Below, in pieces: positions 27,986 to 36,819 of a stretch of DNA of 64,000 bases. The translations under genes and the position numbers were made by a program. The DNA comes from Promethearchaeota archaeon. GTDB lineage: Archaea; Asgardarchaeota; Lokiarchaeia; Sigynarchaeales; SOKP01. How positions within the stretch are numbered: the stretch's first letter is position 1; every line of letters starts with the position of its first letter. The stretch is from NCBI GenBank assembly GCA_019894735.1, contig JAGXOB010000001.1, forward strand, positions 12,650 to 76,649, in the 5' to 3' direction. A model generated the notes under the pieces. The model ran no database searches. It had not been told where the DNA came from and saw only the letters and a list, made by a program, of their open reading frames with translations.

Positions 27986-29002
27986 TTATACATCCTGCAT
28001 TTCTATATACTTTTTAATAATTTGTAGAGCAAGCATTCTGAAAGCGTCATTTATGTTCTCTCCCGTTTTAGCAGATGTTTCCATGTAAGTTAGCATTAAA
28101 TTTTTCGCTAAAGATTCTCCTTCTTCGCTTGATACAACTCTTTCTTCTTTTAAATCTATCTTATTTCCCACTAAAATAAGTGCGATATTAGGAGAAACTT
28201 TTTTAATCTCTTGGTTCCAATTTTTATCTATATTTTCAAAACTAGCTCGATTAGTTACATCATACACTAAAATTCCCGCTTCTGCATTCGCTAAATACGA
28301 CATTCTAACCCGCTTGAATTGAGCTTGCCCTGCTAAATCCCAAATTATAAACCTAACGGTGCTATCAAGCTCTTTAAAGGTGCATTCCTTTTTCATAATT
28401 GATGTTCCTATAGTAGATTTATAATCTTTAGCAAAATCGTTTTCAACATATCGATGTACCATACTCGTCTTCCCTACAGCTCCATCTCCACCAAGAATTA
28501 ATTTAAAAGCGTATTCCTTAGATTTAATTTTAACTTTTTGAACTTTATCTACTTTTCGCTGGATTTGGTTTCCACCAGCTTTTAAAACCAACTTCGGAAT
28601 AACGGGACTAACTGGTCTTCCATCAAATATTCGCGCAATCTTTTCAGCTGCCAAATAAGCGTAAGGGAAAACCGCGTCTACTCCAGATAAAGAATCCAAA
28701 ACAGTAACTAGAACAGCTTCTGGCCCGGATTCGCAGAATATGAATCTATATTCTTCAGTATCAAAAGTACCCGTCCCAAACGATCCTGAGCTAAATTCTT
28801 CCGTGATTCGAGTTAATACTGGTTCAACTAAAGCGCTTACTCCCTCAATAATTTCTTCATTAAGGGATTTTTCTGAAGAACCAGCTAAAGAATCCATGAT
28901 CAAACCATCTCTGTTAACAACAAGCACAGCAATTAAATCTTCACCCAAGCTTTGTTTATACCATTGGAGTAGGGCCGTTAACTTTTTTGTATCAACCGAC
29001 AT
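27986..29002 (-). CDS. Roadblock domain-Rab-like GTPase fusion
   Basis: Residues 1-128 form a roadblock/LC7-like domain (LTALLQWYKQSLGEDLIAVL, VVNRDGLIMDSL). A basic linker follows, then a complete Rab/Ras G domain: P-loop GDGAVGKT at 172-179, G3 WDLAGQ at 221-226, G4 NKID at 280-283 and G5 SAK at 310-312. No C-terminal cysteine is present. Roadblock proteins act as partners or GAP-like regulators of small GTPases (MglB/MglA, Ragulator/Rag); here the two are one chain. The stop codon lies four bases from the end of tRNA-Thr. Confidence 0.94.
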   Translation of the reverse strand: MSVDTKKLTALLQWYKQSLGEDLIAVLVVNRDGLIMDSLAGSSEKSLNEEIIEGVSALVEPVLTRITEEFSSGSFGTGTFDTEEYRFIFCESGPEAVLVTVLDSLSGVDAVFPYAYLAAEKIARIFDGRPVSPVIPKLVLKAGGNQIQRKVDKVQKVKIKSKEYAFKLILGGDGAVGKTSMVHRYVENDFAKDYKSTIGTSIMKKECTFKELDSTVRFIIWDLAGQAQFKRVRMSYLANAEAGILVYDVTNRASFENIDKNWNQEIKKVSPNIALILVGNKIDLKEERVVSSEEGESLAKNLMLTYMETSAKTGENINDAFRMLALQIIKKYIEMQDV

Positions 29003-29222
29003 TCTTTCACAACTCCGTTATTCTCATTAAATCAAATTCTAATCAAACCAATTATATAAGTATTTAAAACTTATGAATAAAAATTTTGTTAAATATGTAC
29101 TTATAAGTTATGTAGAAATTTCTTCTGTTAATATAGTGCATACTTTAATTCACCATTATTTAATCAAAGAAAACAAAAAAAAAATTTTTTAATGATTCTA
29201 TTCTTTAATGCTATTAAGTTCG

Positions 29223-29245
29223 AGAATATTAATAAAAAATATTCT
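29223..29245. repeat. Perfect 8-bp inverted repeat upstream of tRNA-Leu
   Basis: AGAATATT and AATATTCT separated by seven bases, 20-40 bases before tRNA-Leu, in its core-promoter region. It could be a protein site or a chance A/T palindrome. Confidence 0.4.
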
Positions 29246-29264
29246 GATTTTATTTATAAAATTT

Positions 29265-29349
29265 GCAGGAGTTGCCAAGCCTGGTCAACGGTGCTAGACC
29301 GAGGCTCTAGTCTCATAGGAGTTCGAGGGTTCGAATCCCTCCTCCTGCA
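29265..29349 (+). tRNA. tRNA-Leu (GAG), intronless
   Basis: Class II tRNA of 85 nt. Acceptor GCAGGAG pairs with CTCCTGC, D-stem GCC with GGT, anticodon stem CTAGA with TCTAG, and T-stem GAGGG with CCCTC around TTCGAAT. The variable arm has a CTC/GAG stem. The anticodon loop CCGAGGC gives GAG (Leu). Position 33 is C instead of the near-universal U. The discriminator is A; no CCA is encoded. Confidence 0.93.
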
Positions 29350-29425
29350 TTATTTATAAAATCAATAATCTACTTTAAACCTAAATTATGACGGAAATAT
29401 AAAATATAAAACATAGATTAAAAAG

Positions 29426-30652
29426 TTGACAAGTATTGAGAAATTTATGAATACTATTTTAAGCCTAAATATAAATCATATAGATGCCACCTTGGATCAT
29501 GTTAAGGCTTTAGCTTTTACTCGCTCGCTTTCTTCCACGGGAGAAACTAAAGCGGCTCTGTACATCAAAAATGAGATGAATGAGGAGAATATAGATTGCG
29601 CTATTAATTATTTCGCCTTTACTGGAGCTAAAAGGTTATTTATGAGACTTACTTACATAATTTTATTTACTTATATGATAGTTTTTCGTTTGCTATTAGT
29701 TATATTTGCTTACATTTCTATAAAGTACATTTCTCCACGCTTACGAGATTATTCGTTAGTAGGAAAGGAGGAATCAAAAAATGTAGTAGTAAAAATCAAA
29801 TCCGCTAAAAAACAAGAGGAAGGCCCAGTTGTAATATTGTCCGCTCATTACGACACCTTTTCAGCAAGCCTTCCATATGGCTTACAAAAGGTGTTTTTCT
29901 TCTTATTTAGAATTATTATTATTCCGTATATGATGTTCGCTTTATTTATTGCAAACTTCTTTTTTCTCACTGAAAGAACGAAAGAAACGACTCAGTTGAT
30001 ACTTGTATTTACATTGATTGAATTCGCAATGACATCAATTATCTTTCTACTTATATACGATAACAACCGCTCTAAGGGCTCTGTTGATAACGCTAGTGGA
30101 GTTGCCGTTTTAATTGAGCTAGCAAAATTACTTAAAAAAAATCCCCTTGAAAATTACGATGTAATAATTTTGTGGAGTGGCGCTGAAGAATGGGGTTTAA
30201 AAGGGTCAAAAGCGTTTTGTAAGAAAAACCGCAAAGACTTTAAAACAAAATATGATTTAAATCGTTCTTTCAATATAAATGTAGATATGGTTGGATCATA
30301 CATAGGACTTGAAACCACAAACTCATTACATTTAAGAAAACGGAAAGCTCCGTTTGACTTAAAAAGAAAACTTGAAGAAACAGCAAAGGAATTGAATACA
30401 CCATTAATTGTTTCTAAAAAAATCTTTGGATCTAAAGCAGATCACATAACTTTTCAGAAATTTGCTAAAAAAACTAAAACATCATTTCAAGTGGCGTACA
30501 TTCATACCGCAAAGGATTCTAAATTCATCCATTCTTCTAAAGATACACCTGATAGATGTTACGCTGAAAATTTGAATGGATGTTTAGATATCTGTTATGA
30601 AACGATAAAATCTATTGATTCTATGAATATTTCTTCAAAAGAAATTAGATAA
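29426..30652 (+). CDS. Membrane-anchored M28-family metallopeptidase
   Basis: A 408-residue zinc aminopeptidase-like protein. Ligand motifs: AHYDTF (H141, D143), DNASG (D221), the catalytic pair SGAEEWG (E254, E255), D287 in NVDMVG and a late histidine after residue 340. Three hydrophobic helices (about 72-100, 155-182, 188-210) are inserted within the first half, so the enzyme is membrane-embedded. The start is a TTG; an ATG seven codons later is an alternative. The end overlaps the end of the DP2 gene by 18 bases in convergent orientation. The peptide substrate is unknown. Confidence 0.88.
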   Translation: MTSIEKFMNTILSLNINHIDATLDHVKALAFTRSLSSTGETKAALYIKNEMNEENIDCAINYFAFTGAKRLFMRLTYIILFTYMIVFRLLLVIFAYISIKYISPRLRDYSLVGKEESKNVVVKIKSAKKQEEGPVVILSAHYDTFSASLPYGLQKVFFFLFRIIIIPYMMFALFIANFFFLTERTKETTQLILVFTLIEFAMTSIIFLLIYDNNRSKGSVDNASGVAVLIELAKLLKKNPLENYDVIILWSGAEEWGLKGSKAFCKKNRKDFKTKYDLNRSFNINVDMVGSYIGLETTNSLHLRKRKAPFDLKRKLEETAKELNTPLIVSKKIFGSKADHITFQKFAKKTKTSFQVAYIHTAKDSKFIHSSKDTPDRCYAENLNGCLDICYETIKSIDSMNISSKEIR

Positions 30653-33600
30653 CTTTTGTTGCTTAATTTTAGGATTATTAGTAAGACTTTCAACATATTC
30701 TTTTATTAATTCCATTCTTTGAATTGTATACTCGTCTAAATTAAAGGTTTTACATAAATTTAAGGCTTTAGGGATGTATTTTTCGATGCCTCCTCGATTA
30801 ACTGTCAGTATAACTTTGTTACCACATATTGGACACTTTCCCGCGTTTGAAAGTGGGGGCCGACTAAATTTTTCATTACATTTTACACATCTAAATTGTT
30901 GTACCGCAAATTTTCTCAAATTTCCTAAGATATCAGGGTTGAAATGAGTAGATAAAATCTTTTCAGCAACATTTTTCTCGTTGACAGCTTTTATTATCTT
31001 TGCAAGATATAACTGAGCGTCGATTTTTTCTTCCATAGTTGAATAAGTTTTATATGCCGTTGTTATAGGACCTTCGTTAATATCTCCAGTTGGAATATTA
31101 AAACCAAGATTTATGTATTGATTAGGAGTTCCTAATCGCTTTTTTACTAAATTCATTTTTTCTTCTATTTCTACCGGCATAATATATTTTTGAGTAGCCT
31201 CATAAAATTCTAAAGGGTATTTATAAAGAGTATCTAAATTATGAGCTTCGCTATCTATTTCATTAGGGTCTAACACGGAAGATATAACGAGAGTTGCGTC
31301 CATCCTTCCTCCGATTTTGTTTGGTAAATAATATCTAGAGAAATTTAAAAGCGGATCTAAAAGAAGCATTATTCCATCCTCATCCCCATCACAGTTGCGT
31401 CTCTTAGCAGCATGCCAAAATGGGTGGGCGTAAATCGATCGCGCAGGGCTAAAACCAATAATCCTTCCTACAATTCCAGCACTTGTATGAGGTGCCAATC
31501 CCACTACTAAATGCCCAATCAAATCTTCTCTATTCTTGACTTGGTAAAACTTATCCATTTTGTAAAACAATTCTAGTTCTTCGTCAATAAACTTAGCAAT
31601 CTTAATGAAATAATTAGCAGAATCATCAGATAGTATGATGTCTTGCACTTGAAGTTCTAATATTTGATCAGGAGCGGTTAAATCATTATTTTTATAATCT
31701 TTTTTATATCCTAATTCTATTAATCTACCTACCGATGTCTTGATTTCTTTTGGTTTAAAATGAGTTAATGGGATATCAGTAGCATCGTAACGGATTTCAG
31801 CTGTTTTATAAACCATCAATCCGTTTTTAGCTCTAAGCATTCCTTTATCTAATGGTTCTGGAACTTTAAACTTATTCGTTAAACCAAGAATTCCTTTAAA
31901 TTTACTTGGTAATGCTAGATTTAACGAGTTCGACACAGATTTGGCATAGTTTTTAATATTGAACGAAGCTTCTTTAGAAAAACTCAATAACCCCCCGCAT
32001 TGATGACATTTTTCTTCGTTTTTGGGATAATATTTATTACAATTTAGACATATTTTCTGAAACTTTGTGTGGACTCCACATTTAGGACATAGGTTAAAAG
32101 GAGAAATTGTGTCACATTTAGGACATTTCTTTCTACAAATGTCAATCTTTACTTTTTCAAGTTCTAACGCTTTCTCTACGGATCTTGTGTTCCCCACCTT
32201 GGTACTAAGAGGAAATAAACTCTGAACTCCTTTCATGCTTTTTCTTTCGGATTTTTCAGGTCGTCCCATACGAGTACCCATGAAAAATGGAGCTTTATTT
32301 TTTATGGTTATAGAGGAAAATGTTGAAAAAAGAGTAAAAACATCATCATCTTTAGATAAATCGTGATCTTTTTTATTTTTCAAATCAAATATCGCTGTGA
32401 AGATTTCAGCTGTTGGATCGTCGAATAAAATATTAGTATCATTAATCGTATGAGAAACAAACGCTTTTTCTAAAATATCCTTCAATTCTTCAGTATTATT
32501 CAAACCGATTTTATTGCTACTCTTATCATAACCGGAAATTAAAGCTTCTCTTAGAATTAATAATTCTCCCCCTGAGATATTTCCCCAAAAGTCAATATAC
32601 TTCGGATGAAGGGGTATATTGTAATTTTTCGCTATATCTAAAGCTTCTTTCGCAGAAGGAATATTATTAAAGGGATCTTCTATATATTTAACCAACTCTG
32701 CGCTAGAACCTTGTTGTTTTTGTATCGCTTCCTCTAATTCTAGCGCCCACCATTCTTCTACGTATCCCGAAGGAACTAATTTATGATTATTTTCAGAGAA
32801 TTCACCAAACCCAAAAAGGATGTCTCCTAAAAATAAAATCTCTTCTATGTCTTGAAAGGACTCTTTTGCCATTTTTATGGTTGAAATTTTCAATACAGCC
32901 CCATTTTTCAGCTTTACAATAGGTGGTTCTATTGAGCTAACCGGACAGATACTAGCACTTTTTCCTGGTCGTTCAATTCTTAATTGCGTTCCAATAGCAA
33001 TAAAATTGTCTAATAATGTCATTGTTATAGGATTTAAACCAGCTGCAGCTAATCCTGTGTTTCGAGATCTTCCATATCGAATTCTATGCCCACCAATTTC
33101 AGAAGGGTGACTAAATACAGGCCTCCCAGCTATAACATCAGACACAAATTTTGAATTAGGTGGAATTTTAACCTTACTGTTTTTATTTGTGGCGTCTAAA
33201 TCAACTTTTTTTTCACTTTTCTGTGCGATGTCTTTCAGTTTTGCTAACCAATCCCAACCTTCCAAGTTCATACTTTTTGCTATTTTTAAAAGTTTTGGAG
33301 CTTTGAGAAGGATACCATCGTTTAAGACTAAACAAGCACCCCCTCTTATCTTATTTGTTTCGATTCTCGGTAGATTTCTAAAAGCAGAAACTTCTTCATC
33401 TTCAGTTGAATCTCCGTTAATTTCCACAGGAAGATGCTCCACAGCAAATCGTATCTCATCATTTGAGGATGGGTATTGTAAATGAACGCGTCTGTCGTAA
33501 AGTTTAACTTCTTCAACATATCTCCCAATTTCACCCTCAGTTGCTTCATATTTTGAAATATTTGACTTTTTTCTTACATAGTCCGCAATTAAAACACATA

Positions 33601-34069
33601 AGGCGGCTGTGGTTCCCCCTGCTGCCCTAATGGGTCCCGCAAAGTACAACGATAGATATTTATTATGGTGTCGATCCTCTCGGATTAAAATTTTGGATAT
33701 TCCTTCAAGTGGAGCACTAACAACACCCATGGTTTTTATAGCAAGTCCAACTCGTATAGCTCTCTCAACTCTCTCTTCAAGTGAATTAATATTTCCAATT
33801 TTCTGTCCAAGAATGTCAGAAACTACTTGAAATACTATCTCATCTTCAGATTTACCTAGATTTTTTAAATTCCTTATTAATTTAGCTACTCCTAAAGGAC
33901 CCACGAGTTTTTCAACTCTCCCCGCTAAATCTTTAGCTTGAGGAGATTCTACGAAGATTTCAGGATCTAACCCTTTTTGGCGAGCATTTTCAGCAATTTG
34001 GTAACACTCGTCTACATCGTTTTGTAAGTTAAAAAAATATTCCTCTGTCTCTTTGCTCATTTCTACCAT
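30635..34069 (-). CDS. polC: DNA polymerase D large subunit (DP2)
   Basis: Catalytic subunit of the archaeal replicative family-D polymerase, 1144 residues. It has the YFAGPIRAAGGT region, GGHRIRYGRSRNTG, a multi-Cys zinc block (CPKC, CPKC, CLNC, CHQC) near residues 640-690, and the catalytic NCDGDEDG about residue 890. A second zinc site lies near the end (CVKC...CPIC). The final residues QQKLSNFF are a clear PIP box for binding PCNA. No intein is evident. It diverges from the DP1 gene across 267 bases, so both halves of the enzyme are encoded side by side. Confidence 0.97.
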   Translation of the reverse strand: MVEMSKETEEYFFNLQNDVDECYQIAENARQKGLDPEIFVESPQAKDLAGRVEKLVGPLGVAKLIRNLKNLGKSEDEIVFQVVSDILGQKIGNINSLEERVERAIRVGLAIKTMGVVSAPLEGISKILIREDRHHNKYLSLYFAGPIRAAGGTTAALCVLIADYVRKKSNISKYEATEGEIGRYVEEVKLYDRRVHLQYPSSNDEIRFAVEHLPVEINGDSTEDEEVSAFRNLPRIETNKIRGGACLVLNDGILLKAPKLLKIAKSMNLEGWDWLAKLKDIAQKSEKKVDLDATNKNSKVKIPPNSKFVSDVIAGRPVFSHPSEIGGHRIRYGRSRNTGLAAAGLNPITMTLLDNFIAIGTQLRIERPGKSASICPVSSIEPPIVKLKNGAVLKISTIKMAKESFQDIEEILFLGDILFGFGEFSENNHKLVPSGYVEEWWALELEEAIQKQQGSSAELVKYIEDPFNNIPSAKEALDIAKNYNIPLHPKYIDFWGNISGGELLILREALISGYDKSSNKIGLNNTEELKDILEKAFVSHTINDTNILFDDPTAEIFTAIFDLKNKKDHDLSKDDDVFTLFSTFSSITIKNKAPFFMGTRMGRPEKSERKSMKGVQSLFPLSTKVGNTRSVEKALELEKVKIDICRKKCPKCDTISPFNLCPKCGVHTKFQKICLNCNKYYPKNEEKCHQCGGLLSFSKEASFNIKNYAKSVSNSLNLALPSKFKGILGLTNKFKVPEPLDKGMLRAKNGLMVYKTAEIRYDATDIPLTHFKPKEIKTSVGRLIELGYKKDYKNNDLTAPDQILELQVQDIILSDDSANYFIKIAKFIDEELELFYKMDKFYQVKNREDLIGHLVVGLAPHTSAGIVGRIIGFSPARSIYAHPFWHAAKRRNCDGDEDGIMLLLDPLLNFSRYYLPNKIGGRMDATLVISSVLDPNEIDSEAHNLDTLYKYPLEFYEATQKYIMPVEIEEKMNLVKKRLGTPNQYINLGFNIPTGDINEGPITTAYKTYSTMEEKIDAQLYLAKIIKAVNEKNVAEKILSTHFNPDILGNLRKFAVQQFRCVKCNEKFSRPPLSNAGKCPICGNKVILTVNRGGIEKYIPKALNLCKTFNLDEYTIQRMELIKEYVESLTNNPKIKQQKLSNFF

Positions 34070-34336
34070 AATATAACACGCTCTAAAACTACAAATATAC
34101 TCTTAATGTAGAAAACTAGATACATATTTTAAATTCTAACTTCTAAAATAAAATATTTTATTAATAGGTTAGTTGAATATTATTATAAGAATTTGGGGAG
34201 ATTTACAGTTTATAATGAAAGTATGAGAATAGATACACACTCCTAATACTTAAAAAAATTTGTTTGTTCTTTAATAATAAACAATTTAATTGTATCATCT
34301 CATAAATAATATAATTCTATTCCGGATAGAAGTAAT

Positions 34337-36100
34337 TTGAAGCCCGAGATATCTGAACAGAAACAAGTAGTTCTAAAAAAGTTAGTTAATTCTGGTATTA
34401 ATATCAGTCCCAAAATGTTAGAATGCGTGCTAAATCTTGAAAATCCTTCGAAAAACATAAATCTGCTTATTAAGGAGACTACTTTTATTCCCTCATTTAA
34501 AAGTCATTTAACGGAAACCATTATCCATGAAATATCAAACAAAGAATTACAAAAGACCCTAAAGCGAGCTTTCCCCAATTCCCCTTCTCTCCCTCCAAAA
34601 AATGGTGCTCAAAGTGAATCCACCGGTGTTCTAGACGAATCAATCGCGGAAAATGTCAAACCAGAATTTGATCCTGTAAAAACAGAACAAATGATCAAAA
34701 CCTCTCTCCCTGAAGAAATAAACCAAGTTATTCCTAATTCATCGCTAATAAAAAAACCGCTAGTGTTAAAAAAAGAAGCTGGAATCCATGAATCGACCAA
34801 TTCTGCTTTTAAATTTAGACCTGTCGCAAAGGATCATGATTTTCAAATTGAGATAATAAGCGATCCCACTGGGAAATTACATACCAATGGTGCATATGAA
34901 GATTTTTACGGATTAACACTTGATAAATACAATAAACTTAGAAACCTCATGAAAAAAAGACCCGAAGCTAATTCAGCAACGAATATTAATAATATTCATA
35001 GATTATCAAATAGCGTTGAAATCTCTACAATGGGTCTGGTAGAAAAGGTCCATCAGACAAAAAAAGGGAATTTTTTGCTGAGTTTAGAGGATTTAACTGG
35101 AAAAATTAGCGTTTTAATTCAAAATGATTCTAAAAATTTGGAGTATATCAATATTATTGAAAGAACTTTCAACGATCAGATGCTTTTTGTCAAAGGATCG
35201 TATAATCCTGGCGAAAACGGAAGAAAAGGAATAATTTTTGCCAATTATATCTCAAAAATCGATATTCCGACTAACTTTAGACCAAATCTGTCTCCTGATC
35301 CATTGTCTATTGCATTAATCTCAGACACTCACATTGGTAGTAAAGAATTTGAGGAAGATATATTTAAACGTTTTCTAAAATTCTTGAACGGGAAAAGTAA
35401 TAATAAAATCTTGAGAGAAAATGCGGGTAGAATAAAATATCTCGTCATTAACGGCGATTTAATTGATGGGATCGGAATTTATCCAAACCAGAAAGAAGAT
35501 TTAGTCTTATCAGATATATTTAAACAATTTAAAAAAGCCGCAGAATTATTAGCAGAAATTCCAGACTATATTAAGGTGTTTTATGTATCGGGCAATCACG
35601 AACCTGTCAGAAACGCAATACCTCGACCTGCAGTTCCAAAAAAATACTGTGAAGATTTAATTAATTTAGGTATTAAATGTTTGGGTAACCCTTCTCTTGT
35701 AAAAACACATAATGTTAATACGCTTATATATCATGGAGAAAGTATGCATGACATAAATAGATTAATCCACGACCTAGACATTAACAAACCCATTGAAACT
35801 ATGAAGGAGTTCCTTATCTGTAGACATCTTGCCCCAGTTTTCGGTGAAAAGACACAACTGGCACCCATCGATAATGATTTACTTGTATTAAATAAAATTC
35901 CCGATATTTTTCATACAGGTCATATTCACATTAATGGAATGGGGAAATATCGGAATGTGACACTTGTTAATTCTGGATGTTTTCAAGCTCAAACTGATTT
36001 TATGAGAAGTTTCGGAATAATTCCTACTCCGGGTATTGTACCAATAATAGAACTTGATTCATTGAATTATTTCCAATTAGACTTTAAAAAAGTCTATTAA
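34337..36100 (+). CDS. polB: DNA polymerase D small subunit (DP1)
   Basis: Proofreading subunit of polymerase D, 587 residues, starting at TTG. A poorly conserved N-terminal region (to about 200) leads to an OB fold (STMGLVEKVHQTKKGNFLLSL). The calcineurin-like 3'-5' exonuclease domain follows, with metal motifs LISDTHIGS, VINGDLIDG, VSGNHEP, YHGES and HTGHIHING all intact. It is followed after 35 bases by a SWIM-like gene, and is divergent from DP2. It is homologous to the B subunits of eukaryotic DNA polymerases. Confidence 0.97.
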   Translation: MKPEISEQKQVVLKKLVNSGINISPKMLECVLNLENPSKNINLLIKETTFIPSFKSHLTETIIHEISNKELQKTLKRAFPNSPSLPPKNGAQSESTGVLDESIAENVKPEFDPVKTEQMIKTSLPEEINQVIPNSSLIKKPLVLKKEAGIHESTNSAFKFRPVAKDHDFQIEIISDPTGKLHTNGAYEDFYGLTLDKYNKLRNLMKKRPEANSATNINNIHRLSNSVEISTMGLVEKVHQTKKGNFLLSLEDLTGKISVLIQNDSKNLEYINIIERTFNDQMLFVKGSYNPGENGRKGIIFANYISKIDIPTNFRPNLSPDPLSIALISDTHIGSKEFEEDIFKRFLKFLNGKSNNKILRENAGRIKYLVINGDLIDGIGIYPNQKEDLVLSDIFKQFKKAAELLAEIPDYIKVFYVSGNHEPVRNAIPRPAVPKKYCEDLINLGIKCLGNPSLVKTHNVNTLIYHGESMHDINRLIHDLDINKPIETMKEFLICRHLAPVFGEKTQLAPIDNDLLVLNKIPDIFHTGHIHINGMGKYRNVTLVNSGCFQAQTDFMRSFGIIPTPGIVPIIELDSLNYFQLDFKKVY

Positions 36101-36135
36101 ATTTATCTTACAAGCAAAAAAATAGGTGTTTTTAA

Positions 36136-36819
36136 ATGAATTTCTCAATTCCAAGAAATAATAATTCTGAAATGACTCTATATATCTGGAAAATTATTGA
36201 TCTTCCATATATAACTCCAAATGAATTAATTTACAAATTATCTTTCGATTTATTTCTCTTCTCCCCTAAGGAAGCAAAAATTTTCATTAAGAAGGCAATT
36301 CACAGTGGATTTTTAACAATAAATAATGATAACAAGCTTAGCTTATCAGAAGATTTAACTCTTGAATTAGAGAATTGGCATAAAAAAAGAAAAGTTGAAA
36401 TTAAAAAGAAGATAAATAGTTCTGCCAGGGTAACCCAATATACTAAAAATTTTAAAAAAAATGGTTCGAATAAGTTCAATATTTTATTAAAAGCGTTTTT
36501 AGATGCAGGTACTATAAATAGAGCCGTGTTAGTATCAGATAGTGCGATTGTTATCAATATATTTGATCTTCATAGGAGAGTTATTAAAGCCGAAGTTAAA
36601 GGTTCTCAAAAAACTCCGTATATTATAGAAATATCCACTAATGAAAAAATCTTAAAACACGATTGTCACGATTTTGAAACCAAAAGAGCTCAAAATAAAA
36701 AATTCTGTAAACACTTAGTTAAATTATTTTTACTACTTAAAGAAAAGGATGAAAAAGAAGCAACTATATTTCTCGAAACTATTACTAAAGATATTAATAA
36801 ATGGGATTTTGTTATCTAA
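36136..36819 (+). CDS. SWIM-like zinc finger protein
   Basis: A 227-residue protein with an AGGTG ribosome-binding box seven bases before its ATG. Near the end it has H175-x-C177-H-D-F ... F-C191-K-H193, which matches the SWIM pattern CxC(x)nCxH with His replacing the first Cys. The N-terminal 100 residues are helical and may hold a winged helix; the middle is strand-rich (SAIVINIFDLHRRVIKAEVKG), as in other SWIM domains. It lies 35 bases after DP1 and its stop codon overlaps that of orc1, so it is probably co-transcribed with DP1 and may serve replication or repair. The SWIM call is by eye. Confidence 0.7.
   Translation: MNFSIPRNNNSEMTLYIWKIIDLPYITPNELIYKLSFDLFLFSPKEAKIFIKKAIHSGFLTINNDNKLSLSEDLTLELENWHKKRKVEIKKKINSSARVTQYTKNFKKNGSNKFNILLKAFLDAGTINRAVLVSDSAIVINIFDLHRRVIKAEVKGSQKTPYIIEISTNEKILKHDCHDFETKRAQNKKFCKHLVKLFLLLKEKDEKEATIFLETITKDINKWDFVI

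Noticed and set aside
32877..33830. Several plus-strand and one minus-strand frame inside DP2
   Set aside because: All lie within the continuous polymerase gene in other frames.
20946..34069. Possible inteins in RpoB and DP2
   Set aside because: Both lengths are normal and no Hint-type motifs (N-terminal Cys/Ser block, His-Asn end) were found. NrdD and RtcB were checked with the same result.
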